Under the pieces are notes generated by a model, which was given only the letters and a program-made list of their open reading frames with translations, was not told the DNA's origin and searched no databases. A program made the translations under genes and the position numbers. From positions 1-61,553 of the forward strand of contig CAMBMO010000013.1 in NCBI GenBank assembly GCA_945868805.1: a stretch of DNA of 61,553 bases, written 5' to 3'. Positions 1-8,151 of the stretch are shown in pieces (the first letter of the stretch is position 1; each line of letters opens with the position of its first letter). This DNA comes from Singulisphaera sp. GP187. GTDB taxonomy: Bacteria > Planctomycetota > Phycisphaerae > Phycisphaerales > SM1A02.

Positions 1-588
1 GATGTGAGCAGCGAGCTCGGGTTGCGACGCGAGCACTGCTGCAGCTACGTCGAGGCAGGCGAGCGCACGGGCTGGTTGACCAAGTGCCTTGTGAATGTTG
101 CCAAGGTTGATGTCAACGCGAGCGGCCAGAACTGGCTCTCCAAGCGCGAGCAGTTCGCTGCAAGCGGTTTGACCAGCAACGAGTGCCTCTTCGGCCCGAC
201 CAGTCACCAAGAGCGGCTGCATCTGTGCGATCAGCGTGCGTGCTGCCTCAATTTTTTCGCCAGCAACGAGTGCTTCTGATCTTGAAAGCTCTGCAAGTGC
301 AAGCGCATCGACGTACGCCCCCGCATACGAGAGCGTGAGCACACGTGCTCGCCGGACACGTGCGAGCGCACGTGCGTCGCCGAGTGACTTTGCCGTTGAT
401 TCAAGGGTTTCGGCAGTGGCGAGTGCGTCAGTCACATCGGTGCAAGCGAGTCGCTCAACACTGTCGCCGTAATCACAAATCGCCGCGGCTGGTGCAGCCA
501 TCGCGTGAAGCGCCACCAATCGTGGCTTTTCAGCGAGCGCGACAAATTCGCTCAGCGACAATCGCGATGCGGAACCGGGAGCGGTCAT
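1..588 (-). CDS. TPR-rich protein, 3' end cut by window edge
   Basis: The 196 visible residues are a run of Ala- and Leu-rich helix pairs with TPR character (for example ALARVRRARVLTLSYAG, then GNIHKALGQ), with no signal peptide. The start is ATG 588, which overlaps the TGA of the upstream gene as ATGA, so the two are probably translationally coupled. The frame stays open to base 1, so the C-terminus is missing. In Planctomycetota, TPR proteins downstream of small ECF sigma factors often carry a CHAT protease-like domain at the far end. That is only a guess here, because the region lies outside the window. Role: probable protein-protein scaffold in the sigma-factor locus. Confidence 0.7.
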   Translation of the reverse strand, partial: MTAPGSASRLSLSEFVALAEKPRLVALHAMAAPAAAICDYGDSVERLACTDVTDALATAETLESTAKSLGDARALARVRRARVLTLSYAGAYVDALALAELSRSEALVAGEKIEAARTLIAQMQPLLVTGRAEEALVAGQTACSELLALGEPVLAARVDINLGNIHKALGQPARALACLDVAAAVLASQPELAAHI

Positions 589-1130
589 TGGACCAAGACT
601 CCCTTTGCAAGAATCGCCCCAGTCGGAAGAGCAACGGCGACGGCATAGGTACCAACCGGAAGGAAGACAGAGAAGAATCCAAGATCATCAAGGGTGGTTG
701 ATGCCGCCTCATTGCCCGCTTCATCGACGAGCACCACAGGAATTCCCTCGCAATTCTCAACACTCTGAACTTGCCCGCGCACGACCCCGCGCCGTGTCGT
801 GTGCCGCACGAGTGGTTCGACTTCGAGATCGATATGCACATTACCTTGAACAAATTCCATCGCACGGATTGTTCCGCCACGCAGTCCAACACCTGCGAGC
901 ATCGACTCGTTGAATGTCACGCTTGCGAGAGCGACGCGGGCTCGATCCCACCAAGCCAGCGGGGCATCTGCAGGACCGCCACCGACAGCTGATGGCAAGC
1001 AGCGAGCCAATCCCAGCGCATTCGCGAGCACACCAGGAGATGCGGTGCATCCTGCATCCGCGGCGATGTGCGCCATGGCAAACTCTGCCATGCGCTGATT
1101 ATGTTCGTCGGATTGCGGGAAAGTGTTCAT
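585..1130 (-). CDS. Unknown protein between ECF sigma factor and TPR gene
   Basis: This 181-residue protein belongs to no family I recognise. The N-terminal half is helical and Ala-rich (AEFAMAHIAADAGCTASP). The C-terminal half (about residues 115-181) is beta-rich with alternating Val, Leu and Gly and resembles a small immunoglobulin-like or carboxypeptidase-regulatory-like fold (RRGVVRGQVQSVENCEGIPV). I see no signal peptide, membrane helix or zinc-finger motif, so a classical anti-sigma zinc-finger role is not supported. It lies 106 bases after the sigma factor and overlaps the next gene by ATGA. The context suggests a partner of that regulatory locus. Confidence 0.6.
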   Translation of the reverse strand: MNTFPQSDEHNQRMAEFAMAHIAADAGCTASPGVLANALGLARCLPSAVGGGPADAPLAWWDRARVALASVTFNESMLAGVGLRGGTIRAMEFVQGNVHIDLEVEPLVRHTTRRGVVRGQVQSVENCEGIPVVLVDEAGNEAASTTLDDLGFFSVFLPVGTYAVAVALPTGAILAKGVLVQ

Positions 1131-1236
1131 GGTGGTCGTCGTTACCCCTAGATGAGCGAGCCCCCATCATCCTGATACGAGCCCTCCGAGAAACAATTGC
1201 AAAAGCAAAAAAACGCCAATCCGCTCGTCCGTGCCG

Positions 1237-1821
1237 TCAGGGGGCTCTCCGTTCACGGGGGTCGGCTCCCCCTGGTCTTCGAATCCCCATTTTTTTGAGA
1301 ATAACGCCAAGTTTCTCAAGGCATCTCGCCCGGGTCGGCCCAATGCTCCCCATTGGGATCCCAAGTTGGACTGCTACTTTTTCATAATCGCACTTTTCGG
1401 AACCGCCAAAGAGCATCAAGAGAAGTTCCTGGCACCGACCGCCAAGTTGATCGAGTCCCACCCGAACGAGCTGCTGCTCTTCGATCTCCTCCACGACCGA
1501 CTCTGGAGGATCAGAAACACTCACAAAGTCACTGTCAGTGTTCAGTATTCGGGAGCGTACGCGCCCGATTCGCCAACATTCTCGGTGGGAGGTTGTGATC
1601 AACCAAGCAGGAAGTGCCTGCGGATTCTTTAATTTGGAGATATTGCTCACGAGGTTGGCAAAGACCGCCTGATGAATGTCGTCGCAATCCGCCGAAGGAA
1701 GCCCATATCTGCGTGGAACACTGTACACAAGCTTGGTGTAGCGCTCGACCAGCACCCCCCAAGCGTCAGCCTCGCCGAGCGCACAGCGTTCGATGAGTCG
1801 GATGTCTGGTTCGGCTTTCAC
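1237..1821 (-). CDS. ECF-type RNA polymerase sigma factor
   Basis: A sigma-70 family factor of about 194 residues. Region 2 covers roughly residues 10-80 (the DIRLIERCALGE helix, VERYTKLVYSVPRRYGL and DDIHQAVFANL). Region 4 is near residues 125-180 (LGGRCQELLLMLF, then a helix-turn-helix around YEKVAVQLGIPMGSIG). It would direct RNA polymerase to a dedicated regulon. I chose GTG 1821. The frame is open to a TTG at 1902, but that longer form would overlap the upstream 66-residue gene by 32 bases and adds a tail with no homology. Downstream are the unknown gene and the TPR gene, so the sigma factor is probably co-expressed with them. Confidence 0.8.
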   Translation of the reverse strand: MKAEPDIRLIERCALGEADAWGVLVERYTKLVYSVPRRYGLPSADCDDIHQAVFANLVSNISKLKNPQALPAWLITTSHRECWRIGRVRSRILNTDSDFVSVSDPPESVVEEIEEQQLVRVGLDQLGGRCQELLLMLFGGSEKCDYEKVAVQLGIPMGSIGPTRARCLEKLGVILKKMGIRRPGGADPRERRAP

Positions 1822-1870
1822 GGGTTGGAAGTCTACGAAACATATCGAGGCCTTCGCCCAACTCGATCGC

Positions 1871-2071
1871 CTAGCGACGTGGCGTCCAAAGTGCGGCGTC
1901 AAGGATCGACCAGATGTGGATAATCCAACCGAGCCAGATCAACCAGAGGAGAGCGGCGAGAAAAAACTGCAAAAGCGCGATCAACAGTCGCCCTTGCAGG
2001 AGCTGCCCGAGCCCAGGGATGAAAAAACTCGCAAGTGCTGAGATGACATTTCCGGCTGATCCTTGGCTCAT
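1871..2071 (-). CDS. Small two-helix membrane protein
   Basis: This 66-residue protein has two hydrophobic stretches. The first begins with SFFIPGLGQLLQG, a Gly/Pro-containing turn typical of TM2-like or DUF-type small membrane proteins. The second is LLWLIWLGWIIHIWSILDAALW. It ends in a short basic tail (TPRR). It begins at ATG 2071, 30 bases beyond the end of the dockerin gene, and precedes the sigma factor by about 50 bases if that factor starts at 1821. The function is unknown. Related small proteins are common in bacteria, but I can name no pathway. Confidence 0.65.
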   Translation of the reverse strand: MSQGSAGNVISALASFFIPGLGQLLQGRLLIALLQFFLAALLWLIWLGWIIHIWSILDAALWTPRR

Positions 2072-2101
2072 GGAATTCTCACCACAGAATCGTACCCAGA
2101 C

Positions 2102-4360
2102 TCAACCCCAGTCCGAGAGAAGCAGGGTCAGGTCTGCGCCATCAGCAGTTCCATCGTGATTGATGTCTCCGGACCCCGAGGTACCCCAAGTCGAAAGCAA
2201 GAATGTCAAATCAGTTCCATTGACCACTCCATCGCCGTTGATGTCGCCTGGCCGTGGCGGAGCGCAGTCGAAACCAAACATGCGCAGATCGTCGACTCCC
2301 GCCTCGACGAGGCTTCCGGTATCCAAGTCACGCGCCTGAAATCGCACGCGCATCGCGTTGGTCGGTGCCATGAAGTTCGCGATTCGAATCCGTTTTTCTG
2401 TCCAGGAACCAGGGCTCGCTGTCACCAACTCGACCTGTGTCCACGTTGTTCCAGCGTTGTTGGAGAGGAGCATCGGCATCGAATCAAGTCCAGGCGCGCC
2501 ACCCAAGTTGTTGGAGTACCAGACATAGCAACCGATCACCGGATCCAAAATCAAAGTCGCATCGATTGACGGCGATGTGAGGGACGTCGTTCCACCATCA
2601 ACATCCGCGACTCCTGCGCCACCACCAACGACGCCGTTGCCCGTTATCCACGCCGAAACTCCGCTGGGGGTGTGATCGTCTTCTGGTTGGGCAGTCGTCC
2701 CGACTGGATTGGCACGCTCCCAAAGTCCGCTCACTGCATTGTCGCCCGTCGCTCCGACCGTCCATCCGTTCGCCGAAACTTCCATTTCGTCGGTGAAAGA
2801 AACTGATTCGCCGTACGCCACGGATGCGGTGTGATTTCCGCTCGGAGGATCCCGAATGACGCTCCCACTCGCGAGCGTGAATTCGACGGCGAATGAAACT
2901 TGCGATGGACAGGCGAGCGCCGTGAAATTTGCCTTCCACTGACCTGGACTCGTTGGGATCAAAGGCACACGCAGATCAGCGCCCGAACCGGTGTTGTAAA
3001 CAAGCGTTGCACCACCCGGAGCGATCGACTGTCCTGCGGCGAGAACGGTCGCGACATTGAATGATCCCCCGATCGGATCGATCTGGGTCGGAATGCCATT
3101 GGGATAGCTGATAGTGATCGGCGCCGCGCCAAGCGTCCAGACGAAAAGTCCGCGCTGGATATCGCTCCCGATGACCGTCCCACTCGGGAAGTATGGGTAG
3201 TTGCTCCAAAGTCCCGCATAACCAGTCGCATTCTCCGCTGGATAGGTATCGAAGTATGCCGTTTCGTTCGGCGACGTGCGATTGGTGATGTCGTAGATGC
3301 GCAATCCGCTCTTGTAATTGCTCGCAAAGAGATTGTTTCCCTTGATGTACAGATTGTGGTCGACCGAGACAACTCCGTTGGTGTAACCACCCGCATAGAA
3401 CGGCGCCGCGAGATTCTGAATGTCGATGATGCGAGTCAGTCCAATCACGCCGAAACTCGACTCGTCGATCTCGTCGTTGATATATGCATACTTGAAGTCA
3501 GGCGAGATCCACACTTGATGGCAGTAGGCAGCATTCGCGTAAGTGGCGCGACCGATGACGACGATGTTCGCCTTGTCGGTGATATCGATGATGTCCAATC
3601 CCGTGTCCGTTTGCCCGCTGTTGAGGCCGCCACACGCAAGAAAAATCTCGCGCCCCGCATAAGGACCACTCGGCCAGACAAAGACCGCTCCGTCGTGCGT
3701 GTACTTGGGATTCCAAGCACTGACATATGCGGGAAGCGCTGGATTCGCAAGGCTGTAGCAACGAATCCCGCTCGAACCTCCGCCCATTCGATACAAGAAT
3801 CCCGTCGCCTCATTGATGATCATCGTGTGGGACGATGCCACGCCACCGTCGGTGACGGTGCCGAGATCCGTAATGACGCCAGTATCGATCCCAGCGAGAT
3901 CGAAGATCTGAATGCCACCGCCGCCTTCGCTCACCGCATAGCAGTAGTGCTGATATGTCTTCATATTGCGCCAAAGACTGTCGCTCGCACTTGCCGGTCG
4001 AGCCTTGAATTGGACGAGCTGCGATGCGGCTGGGTTTGTGACCTCGACAAACGCCGTTCCGTTGCTCATCCCAAGAATCGCGTACTCGCGACCGCTCGGA
4101 CTGACATAGCCCCAAGAATCACTCGCACTCGTCGCCGCAGCGCTGATGGCGGTGAATGGAAACCAAGCCTGCAATTGAACACCCGACGAACTGAAAGTCT
4201 CTCCAGCGATTCCACCCTCGCTGGCGCGCCAGATCGGCCCGAAGAAGGGTGGCTCGTTGTTCTGATCTTTGGGATCGTCTTCGTGGGCGATCGCGGCGAC
4301 GACGAGCGTCATCCCCACGAGCACCGATGTGATCCACGACCGAGGGCGCGATAAGCTCAT
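2102..4360 (-). CDS. Choice-of-anchor B / LVIVD beta-propeller protein with C-terminal dockerin-like module
   Basis: An exported protein of about 752 residues. ATG 4360 gives a clean signal peptide (basic MSLSRPRSW, then a hydrophobic core ending near VVAAIAHE). The frame runs open upstream to 4474, but that extension would overlap the peroxidase gene. Residues 40-430 carry the repeated short metal-like propeller blades of the LVIVD/choice-of-anchor B family (IQIFDLAGID, LDIIDITDKANIVVIG, RIYDITNRT). A beta-sandwich with an acidic, Gly-rich stretch follows. The last 52 residues hold two calcium-binding loops (GDINGDGVVNGTDL and GDINHDGTADGADL), the dockerin-like anchor seen in Phycisphaerae secretomes. 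It is last in a four-gene operon, 35 bases after the peroxidase stop. Its ligand is unknown. Confidence 0.88.
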   Translation of the reverse strand: MSLSRPRSWITSVLVGMTLVVAAIAHEDDPKDQNNEPPFFGPIWRASEGGIAGETFSSSGVQLQAWFPFTAISAAATSASDSWGYVSPSGREYAILGMSNGTAFVEVTNPAASQLVQFKARPASASDSLWRNMKTYQHYCYAVSEGGGGIQIFDLAGIDTGVITDLGTVTDGGVASSHTMIINEATGFLYRMGGGSSGIRCYSLANPALPAYVSAWNPKYTHDGAVFVWPSGPYAGREIFLACGGLNSGQTDTGLDIIDITDKANIVVIGRATYANAAYCHQVWISPDFKYAYINDEIDESSFGVIGLTRIIDIQNLAAPFYAGGYTNGVVSVDHNLYIKGNNLFASNYKSGLRIYDITNRTSPNETAYFDTYPAENATGYAGLWSNYPYFPSGTVIGSDIQRGLFVWTLGAAPITISYPNGIPTQIDPIGGSFNVATVLAAGQSIAPGGATLVYNTGSGADLRVPLIPTSPGQWKANFTALACPSQVSFAVEFTLASGSVIRDPPSGNHTASVAYGESVSFTDEMEVSANGWTVGATGDNAVSGLWERANPVGTTAQPEDDHTPSGVSAWITGNGVVGGGAGVADVDGGTTSLTSPSIDATLILDPVIGCYVWYSNNLGGAPGLDSMPMLLSNNAGTTWTQVELVTASPGSWTEKRIRIANFMAPTNAMRVRFQARDLDTGSLVEAGVDDLRMFGFDCAPPRPGDINGDGVVNGTDLTFLLSTWGTSGSGDINHDGTADGADLTLLLSDWG

Positions 4361-4395
4361 GTCATACTTTACCCCGCCACCGCAATGCGTCCAGT

Positions 4396-5754
4396 TCAAT
4401 CGTGCGGTTTTTCGGTTGGTACCGCCACAGGTGGCAGTTGTTGCGGGGGCGAAAGTGCGGGATCTCGCGTCCACTGGGACGGTGGTGGCGCCCCATCGAG
4501 GGAACGCAAAAACGCCTCGAGATCCAGCAATTCTTGCTCCGAAAAATCGCGTCGCTTCAGCACCAATTCGCGGTGGTGATCCATGGTGACGGCTCCGTCG
4601 AGTGTGCTGTAGAAACGCAGAACTTCTTCAAGAGTCGCGAATTGTCCCTGATGAAAGTAGGGCGCGGTGAGTCCGAGGTTTCTCAGCGACGGGGTTCGGA
4701 ATGCACCCCACTGATCTGGTTGAGCAACGAGCGATTCGACGATTTGCGCGCGCTCGACACGAGGCGAATCCGAGTGTGGTCCTCCCGTGCGAAATGGGCT
4801 CGCGAGGAGTTTGTCCACTGCGCCAAATCGACCAGGATCGGAGATCAAGTCGTTGCGAGGAGCGGCGCCGAGCGCGTGAAACTCTCCATCGCTCAGAAGC
4901 GGTCCCGCATGACATTTCCAACAAAGCGCGCGGCTTGTAAAGAGATCGAGTCCGCGCTGCGCGCTGGCAGAGAAATCTCCCGCGGGCACTCGATCAAGTT
5001 CACGAGTCATGCGCAAGTCGCGCCAACGATCCACCCAGCGGTCGAACGCGCTCGGACCAGTCATTAACCGTCGCTCGTACGCGGCGAGAGCCTTGCCGAG
5101 GTTCGACACGGCTTGTTCGACATGAAACGGCGTAAGCGGCGTAGCAGGGAATTGCCCGAAAATCGCCTCGTACTGACTGCAGATTTTCGCGTCCCCCCTG
5201 ATCGCATTGACCACTTGATCGAATGAAGCCCCCATCTCACGCGGATGGGAGATCGGACCGTGCGCCTGACTCCAGAGCGAATCGAATCGGCCATCCCAGT
5301 TGAACCAGGTCTGGTGTGCTGCGTCGAGGATCGTGAGCGTATTGCGAACACCGCGCGAGATCCCGACATTCAGGGCAAGACCATCGGTGAATCCGCGATC
5401 TGGTTGGTGACATGTCGCACATGAGATGTCGCCGTGCACTGAAAGCCTCTTGTCGAAGAAGAGGATGTGCCCCAGATTCGCCGCTCGAAGATCGTCGCAC
5501 ACATGATTCGTTTCGTCTGGCGAAAGCGGCCCGGGGAAACCCATCTCACTCACACGCTCGATCTGCGCCTGACCAAAGACCACACCAGAAAGTTCAGGTG
5601 ATTTGGGATCGGTCGGCGTTGGTTGAGAACATGCCCAGAGCGCTAGGTAGAGGGACAGCCAGAGCGCCACGCAGATCGAGGGCGCGCACGCGATCGAAGA
5701 GAACAAGGCTCTCAGTACATCCCGATGTTCCACTGTGCTCTTTCCACGGTGCAT
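4396..5754 (-). CDS. Di-heme cytochrome c peroxidase / MauG family lipoprotein
   Basis: Two c-type heme sites are visible: CATCH at residues 112-116 and CWKCH at 278-282. The spacing and flanks (FFDKRLSVHGDISC, FTSRALCWKCHAGPLLSDGEFH, then TPSLRNLGLTAPYFHQGQ) are those of the bacterial CcpA/MauG family. These periplasmic enzymes reduce peroxide or oxidise a protein partner through two hemes. The N-terminus has a hydrophobic segment ending in a lipobox-like ALWAC, so it is probably a periplasmic lipoprotein. The start is ATG 5754. GTG 5733 is a good alternative because GGAAAGAG lies just upstream and the overlap with the previous gene shrinks. It is third in the operon, after the YtkA-like gene. 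Confidence 0.9.
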   Translation of the reverse strand: MHRGKSTVEHRDVLRALFSSIACAPSICVALWLSLYLALWACSQPTPTDPKSPELSGVVFGQAQIERVSEMGFPGPLSPDETNHVCDDLRAANLGHILFFDKRLSVHGDISCATCHQPDRGFTDGLALNVGISRGVRNTLTILDAAHQTWFNWDGRFDSLWSQAHGPISHPREMGASFDQVVNAIRGDAKICSQYEAIFGQFPATPLTPFHVEQAVSNLGKALAAYERRLMTGPSAFDRWVDRWRDLRMTRELDRVPAGDFSASAQRGLDLFTSRALCWKCHAGPLLSDGEFHALGAAPRNDLISDPGRFGAVDKLLASPFRTGGPHSDSPRVERAQIVESLVAQPDQWGAFRTPSLRNLGLTAPYFHQGQFATLEEVLRFYSTLDGAVTMDHHRELVLKRRDFSEQELLDLEAFLRSLDGAPPPSQWTRDPALSPPQQLPPVAVPTEKPHD

Positions 5755-6143
5755 CCGTCGTCAATATCGACATCAACTTCCCATCGTCCGGTCATGTGAA
5801 AGAGCATTCCGTCCGCTCGCCCGCCCTGTTCGTCGAGCAGAATCGTTGGCGCGACATTCATCCCGTGTCCATGCTCGGGCATCTGAGCATCGACCACGAT
5901 CAATCGTGGCGTTTGGGGCGGTGTACATGTCGACTCCAGTTTCAATTCGATCGTGAACCTGCGCCGAGGAACCGGAAGTTCCACCTCCCGCTGGTCGACG
6001 AGCAATCGCCACTTCACTCGCCACGATCCATCATTGCTCGTCACTTCCTTCCACGGAGGTTTTGCGTCGACTCGCTGAAGCGCAAGCGATCCCGCTCCGC
6101 AAAGAACAAGCGCGATGGCGACACGGGGCGCAATCGGATTCAC
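5712..6143 (-). CDS. YtkA/FixH-like exported small domain protein
   Basis: This 143-residue protein starts at GTG 6143, which overlaps the TGA of the NHL gene as GTGA. The longer open frame upstream is just read-through in the NHL gene. A hydrophobic N-terminal segment (RVAIALVLCGAGSLALQ) serves as signal or anchor. The rest matches the YtkA-like pattern of a small beta-sandwich, with a characteristic MPEHGHGM turn and a late FHMTGRWEVDVDID strand. Such domains sit next to copper, heme and peroxidase genes and are thought to be periplasmic. Here the gene is fully embedded between the NHL protein and the peroxidase. The C-terminus overlaps the peroxidase start. Confidence 0.72.
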   Translation of the reverse strand: MNPIAPRVAIALVLCGAGSLALQRVDAKPPWKEVTSNDGSWRVKWRLLVDQREVELPVPRRRFTIELKLESTCTPPQTPRLIVVDAQMPEHGHGMNVAPTILLDEQGGRADGMLFHMTGRWEVDVDIDDGCTVERAQWNIGMY

Positions 6144-8122
6144 TGCTTCGAATCCTCGGGGATCGCGACTGGTCCGTCTGTCTTTTTGCGAATTCGAAGG
6201 ACCTCGTCCGCCGTTCGCGCGCGGGTGTATGTCCGCCCCAAACTGAATGTCATCTCCCAATCGCCCGACGAACTGAACCGCTGCGCCCGGTGATTACCAC
6301 CATCGACAACATAGATCTCGCCACCACTCCCAATCGTCGCGGCACCCGGGAGCCACAATTGGCCATCGGCGACGCCCCGCGAGCCCGTTCGACTCGCCGT
6401 CCCCTCAGAGTTCAATCGAGTAACTGAATCCCCCCACGAATCGACGACCAACCACTCGTCATTGGGCATCGCGACGAGCCCATTCGCACATGCCACATCC
6501 GCGAGCGTTCGAGTTTCCGTTGATCGCCACGAAAGTCCCTCGCGCACATACAGACAGAGAATCGCCGGTCGATCAAAGAGCACTCCAACGACCCCGCTCT
6601 GTCCAATCGCAATGGAACAAGGACGAGCAGTCGTGTCGGGAGCAGAAATCGGTGCGGCAGTCTCCGTCCTCAGTGATGAGTCCAATGTCACGATCGACGG
6701 TCCTTCTTCCGAGAGTGCGAGCACGAGATCGTTTGGACCGCGTGCAAGCCCGACGATTTTCGTTCCAGCGGGAAGCCCGAGCCGGTCATACGGACGAGTC
6801 TTCACCAACCTGGCCATGAATGGTTCGAAGATGATCTCCTTCGGAGGGGGAGTCAACTCCCACAGGGCCAAGCGGCGGTTGATCCCGTCCGCAACGAGCA
6901 ACCGAGTCCCGCCGGCAAGGCCGACCATCGCATCGATCGAACCAAACTCATGTGGCTTTGCGCCAGCCGATCCGACATTCGACACGTGAAGCGGCTGTCC
7001 CTTCGACAAATCGAAAACAACGATGCTGCACGACTCTGGATCATGCATGAAAAGTCGCTGGCCTTCACGAGCGACTGAGTCACCGAAGTGGCTCTGGACT
7101 CCGTCGAGCTTTGGGAGGACGAGCCGGATGTCGACTGGCTCAGCATCCAGACCGGGTTCGAATGCTTGTATTCGCCGCTCAAATGGTTCGCAGACCACCG
7201 CAAGAGATCGCTTGGATGATCCAATTGAGACATCTCGACAAACTGCGATCGCCGTCGGGTAATGAACTGCACCCTCTCCCTCACGGGGCCGAACGGCGTG
7301 CTGACCGTACGCGAGTTGTCCTTGCCCCCGAGCATCTTGGCGTGATATCCGGTGGTTGTACTGATCTGCGACAAAGATCCAATTCCCATCGCTCGCGACT
7401 CCGAGCGGATGGTTGAAGAGCCCCGGAAATGGACCGCGCCCTCCCCACACCTGGAGGACCCGCACTGGATCGGAACCCTGTGGCGGCTCAAAGACGAAAA
7501 CGTGATTCTGCTCCGCGGCGGTCGCAACCAATCTGCCAAACCCAGCGAACGCAATGCCGCTCGGCGTGCAGATCGATCCATCTTTCTTCTTGAAAGTCTC
7601 GCGACCGATGCGTCGGATCACCTCGCCCGTCTCCGAGCAGATCACAATTTCTCCACTTGCATCGTCGACGATCGCGACGCACGCGAGTGGTGGCACGCCG
7701 GCTGTTCCGACTGCGATCGAGCCTGGTCGACCGAAGAATGTGTCCGCGGCGAATCGCTTTATCCACGCGCCTGATGTCGCATAGTGTTCGACTCGACCGC
7801 GCCTGCGGTCGCAGAGGAGAAACGAACCATCTGGTAGCGCCGCGACGGCGCTTGGTTCCACGAGTTTCTCGTCGCCCGCACTCTTCGTACGCCAAAGGAT
7901 CGAACCGTCGAGCGCGGATACTCCGACAAACTCACCGCTTGAATCTGCGACTGCGACCACTCCGGCCGGCACGATCGCACACGCGACTGGCGACTCGAAG
8001 CCACCCCTCTGCCAGAGGAACTTTCCTGCCAACTCGCTCGACGATGGAATCGCTTGGGGCACACTCTGCACAGTCGTGCCCGCCGCGACGACGAGAGAGA
8101 GTGTCATGATTGCGACGATCAC
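6140..8122 (-). CDS. Exported NHL-repeat beta-propeller protein
   Basis: This 660-residue protein starts at GTG 8122 with a signal peptide (MTLSLVVAAGTTVQS core). The rest is a series of six-stranded propeller blades of the NHL type, clearest at NHPLGVASDGNWIFVADQYN and GEIYVVDGGNHRAQRF. Similar blades recur about every 45-60 residues (PDGSFLLCDRRRGRVEHY, GTRLLVADGINRRLALWEL). NHL propellers bind peptides or other ligands. No catalytic motif is visible. It heads the exported operon, is separated by only 29 bases from the divergent antiporter gene, and is coupled to the YtkA-like gene by GTGA. Confidence 0.82.
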   Translation of the reverse strand: MIVAIMTLSLVVAAGTTVQSVPQAIPSSSELAGKFLWQRGGFESPVACAIVPAGVVAVADSSGEFVGVSALDGSILWRTKSAGDEKLVEPSAVAALPDGSFLLCDRRRGRVEHYATSGAWIKRFAADTFFGRPGSIAVGTAGVPPLACVAIVDDASGEIVICSETGEVIRRIGRETFKKKDGSICTPSGIAFAGFGRLVATAAEQNHVFVFEPPQGSDPVRVLQVWGGRGPFPGLFNHPLGVASDGNWIFVADQYNHRISRQDARGQGQLAYGQHAVRPREGEGAVHYPTAIAVCRDVSIGSSKRSLAVVCEPFERRIQAFEPGLDAEPVDIRLVLPKLDGVQSHFGDSVAREGQRLFMHDPESCSIVVFDLSKGQPLHVSNVGSAGAKPHEFGSIDAMVGLAGGTRLLVADGINRRLALWELTPPPKEIIFEPFMARLVKTRPYDRLGLPAGTKIVGLARGPNDLVLALSEEGPSIVTLDSSLRTETAAPISAPDTTARPCSIAIGQSGVVGVLFDRPAILCLYVREGLSWRSTETRTLADVACANGLVAMPNDEWLVVDSWGDSVTRLNSEGTASRTGSRGVADGQLWLPGAATIGSGGEIYVVDGGNHRAQRFSSSGDWEMTFSLGRTYTRARTADEVLRIRKKTDGPVAIPEDSKQ

Positions 8123-8151
8123 CAGTGGAAGTCTAGTGCGCTACCCTCGTT

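Noticed and set aside
3356-4354. 332-residue plus-strand frame over the dockerin gene
   Set aside because: Antisense shadow of the propeller gene; no start signal or motif.
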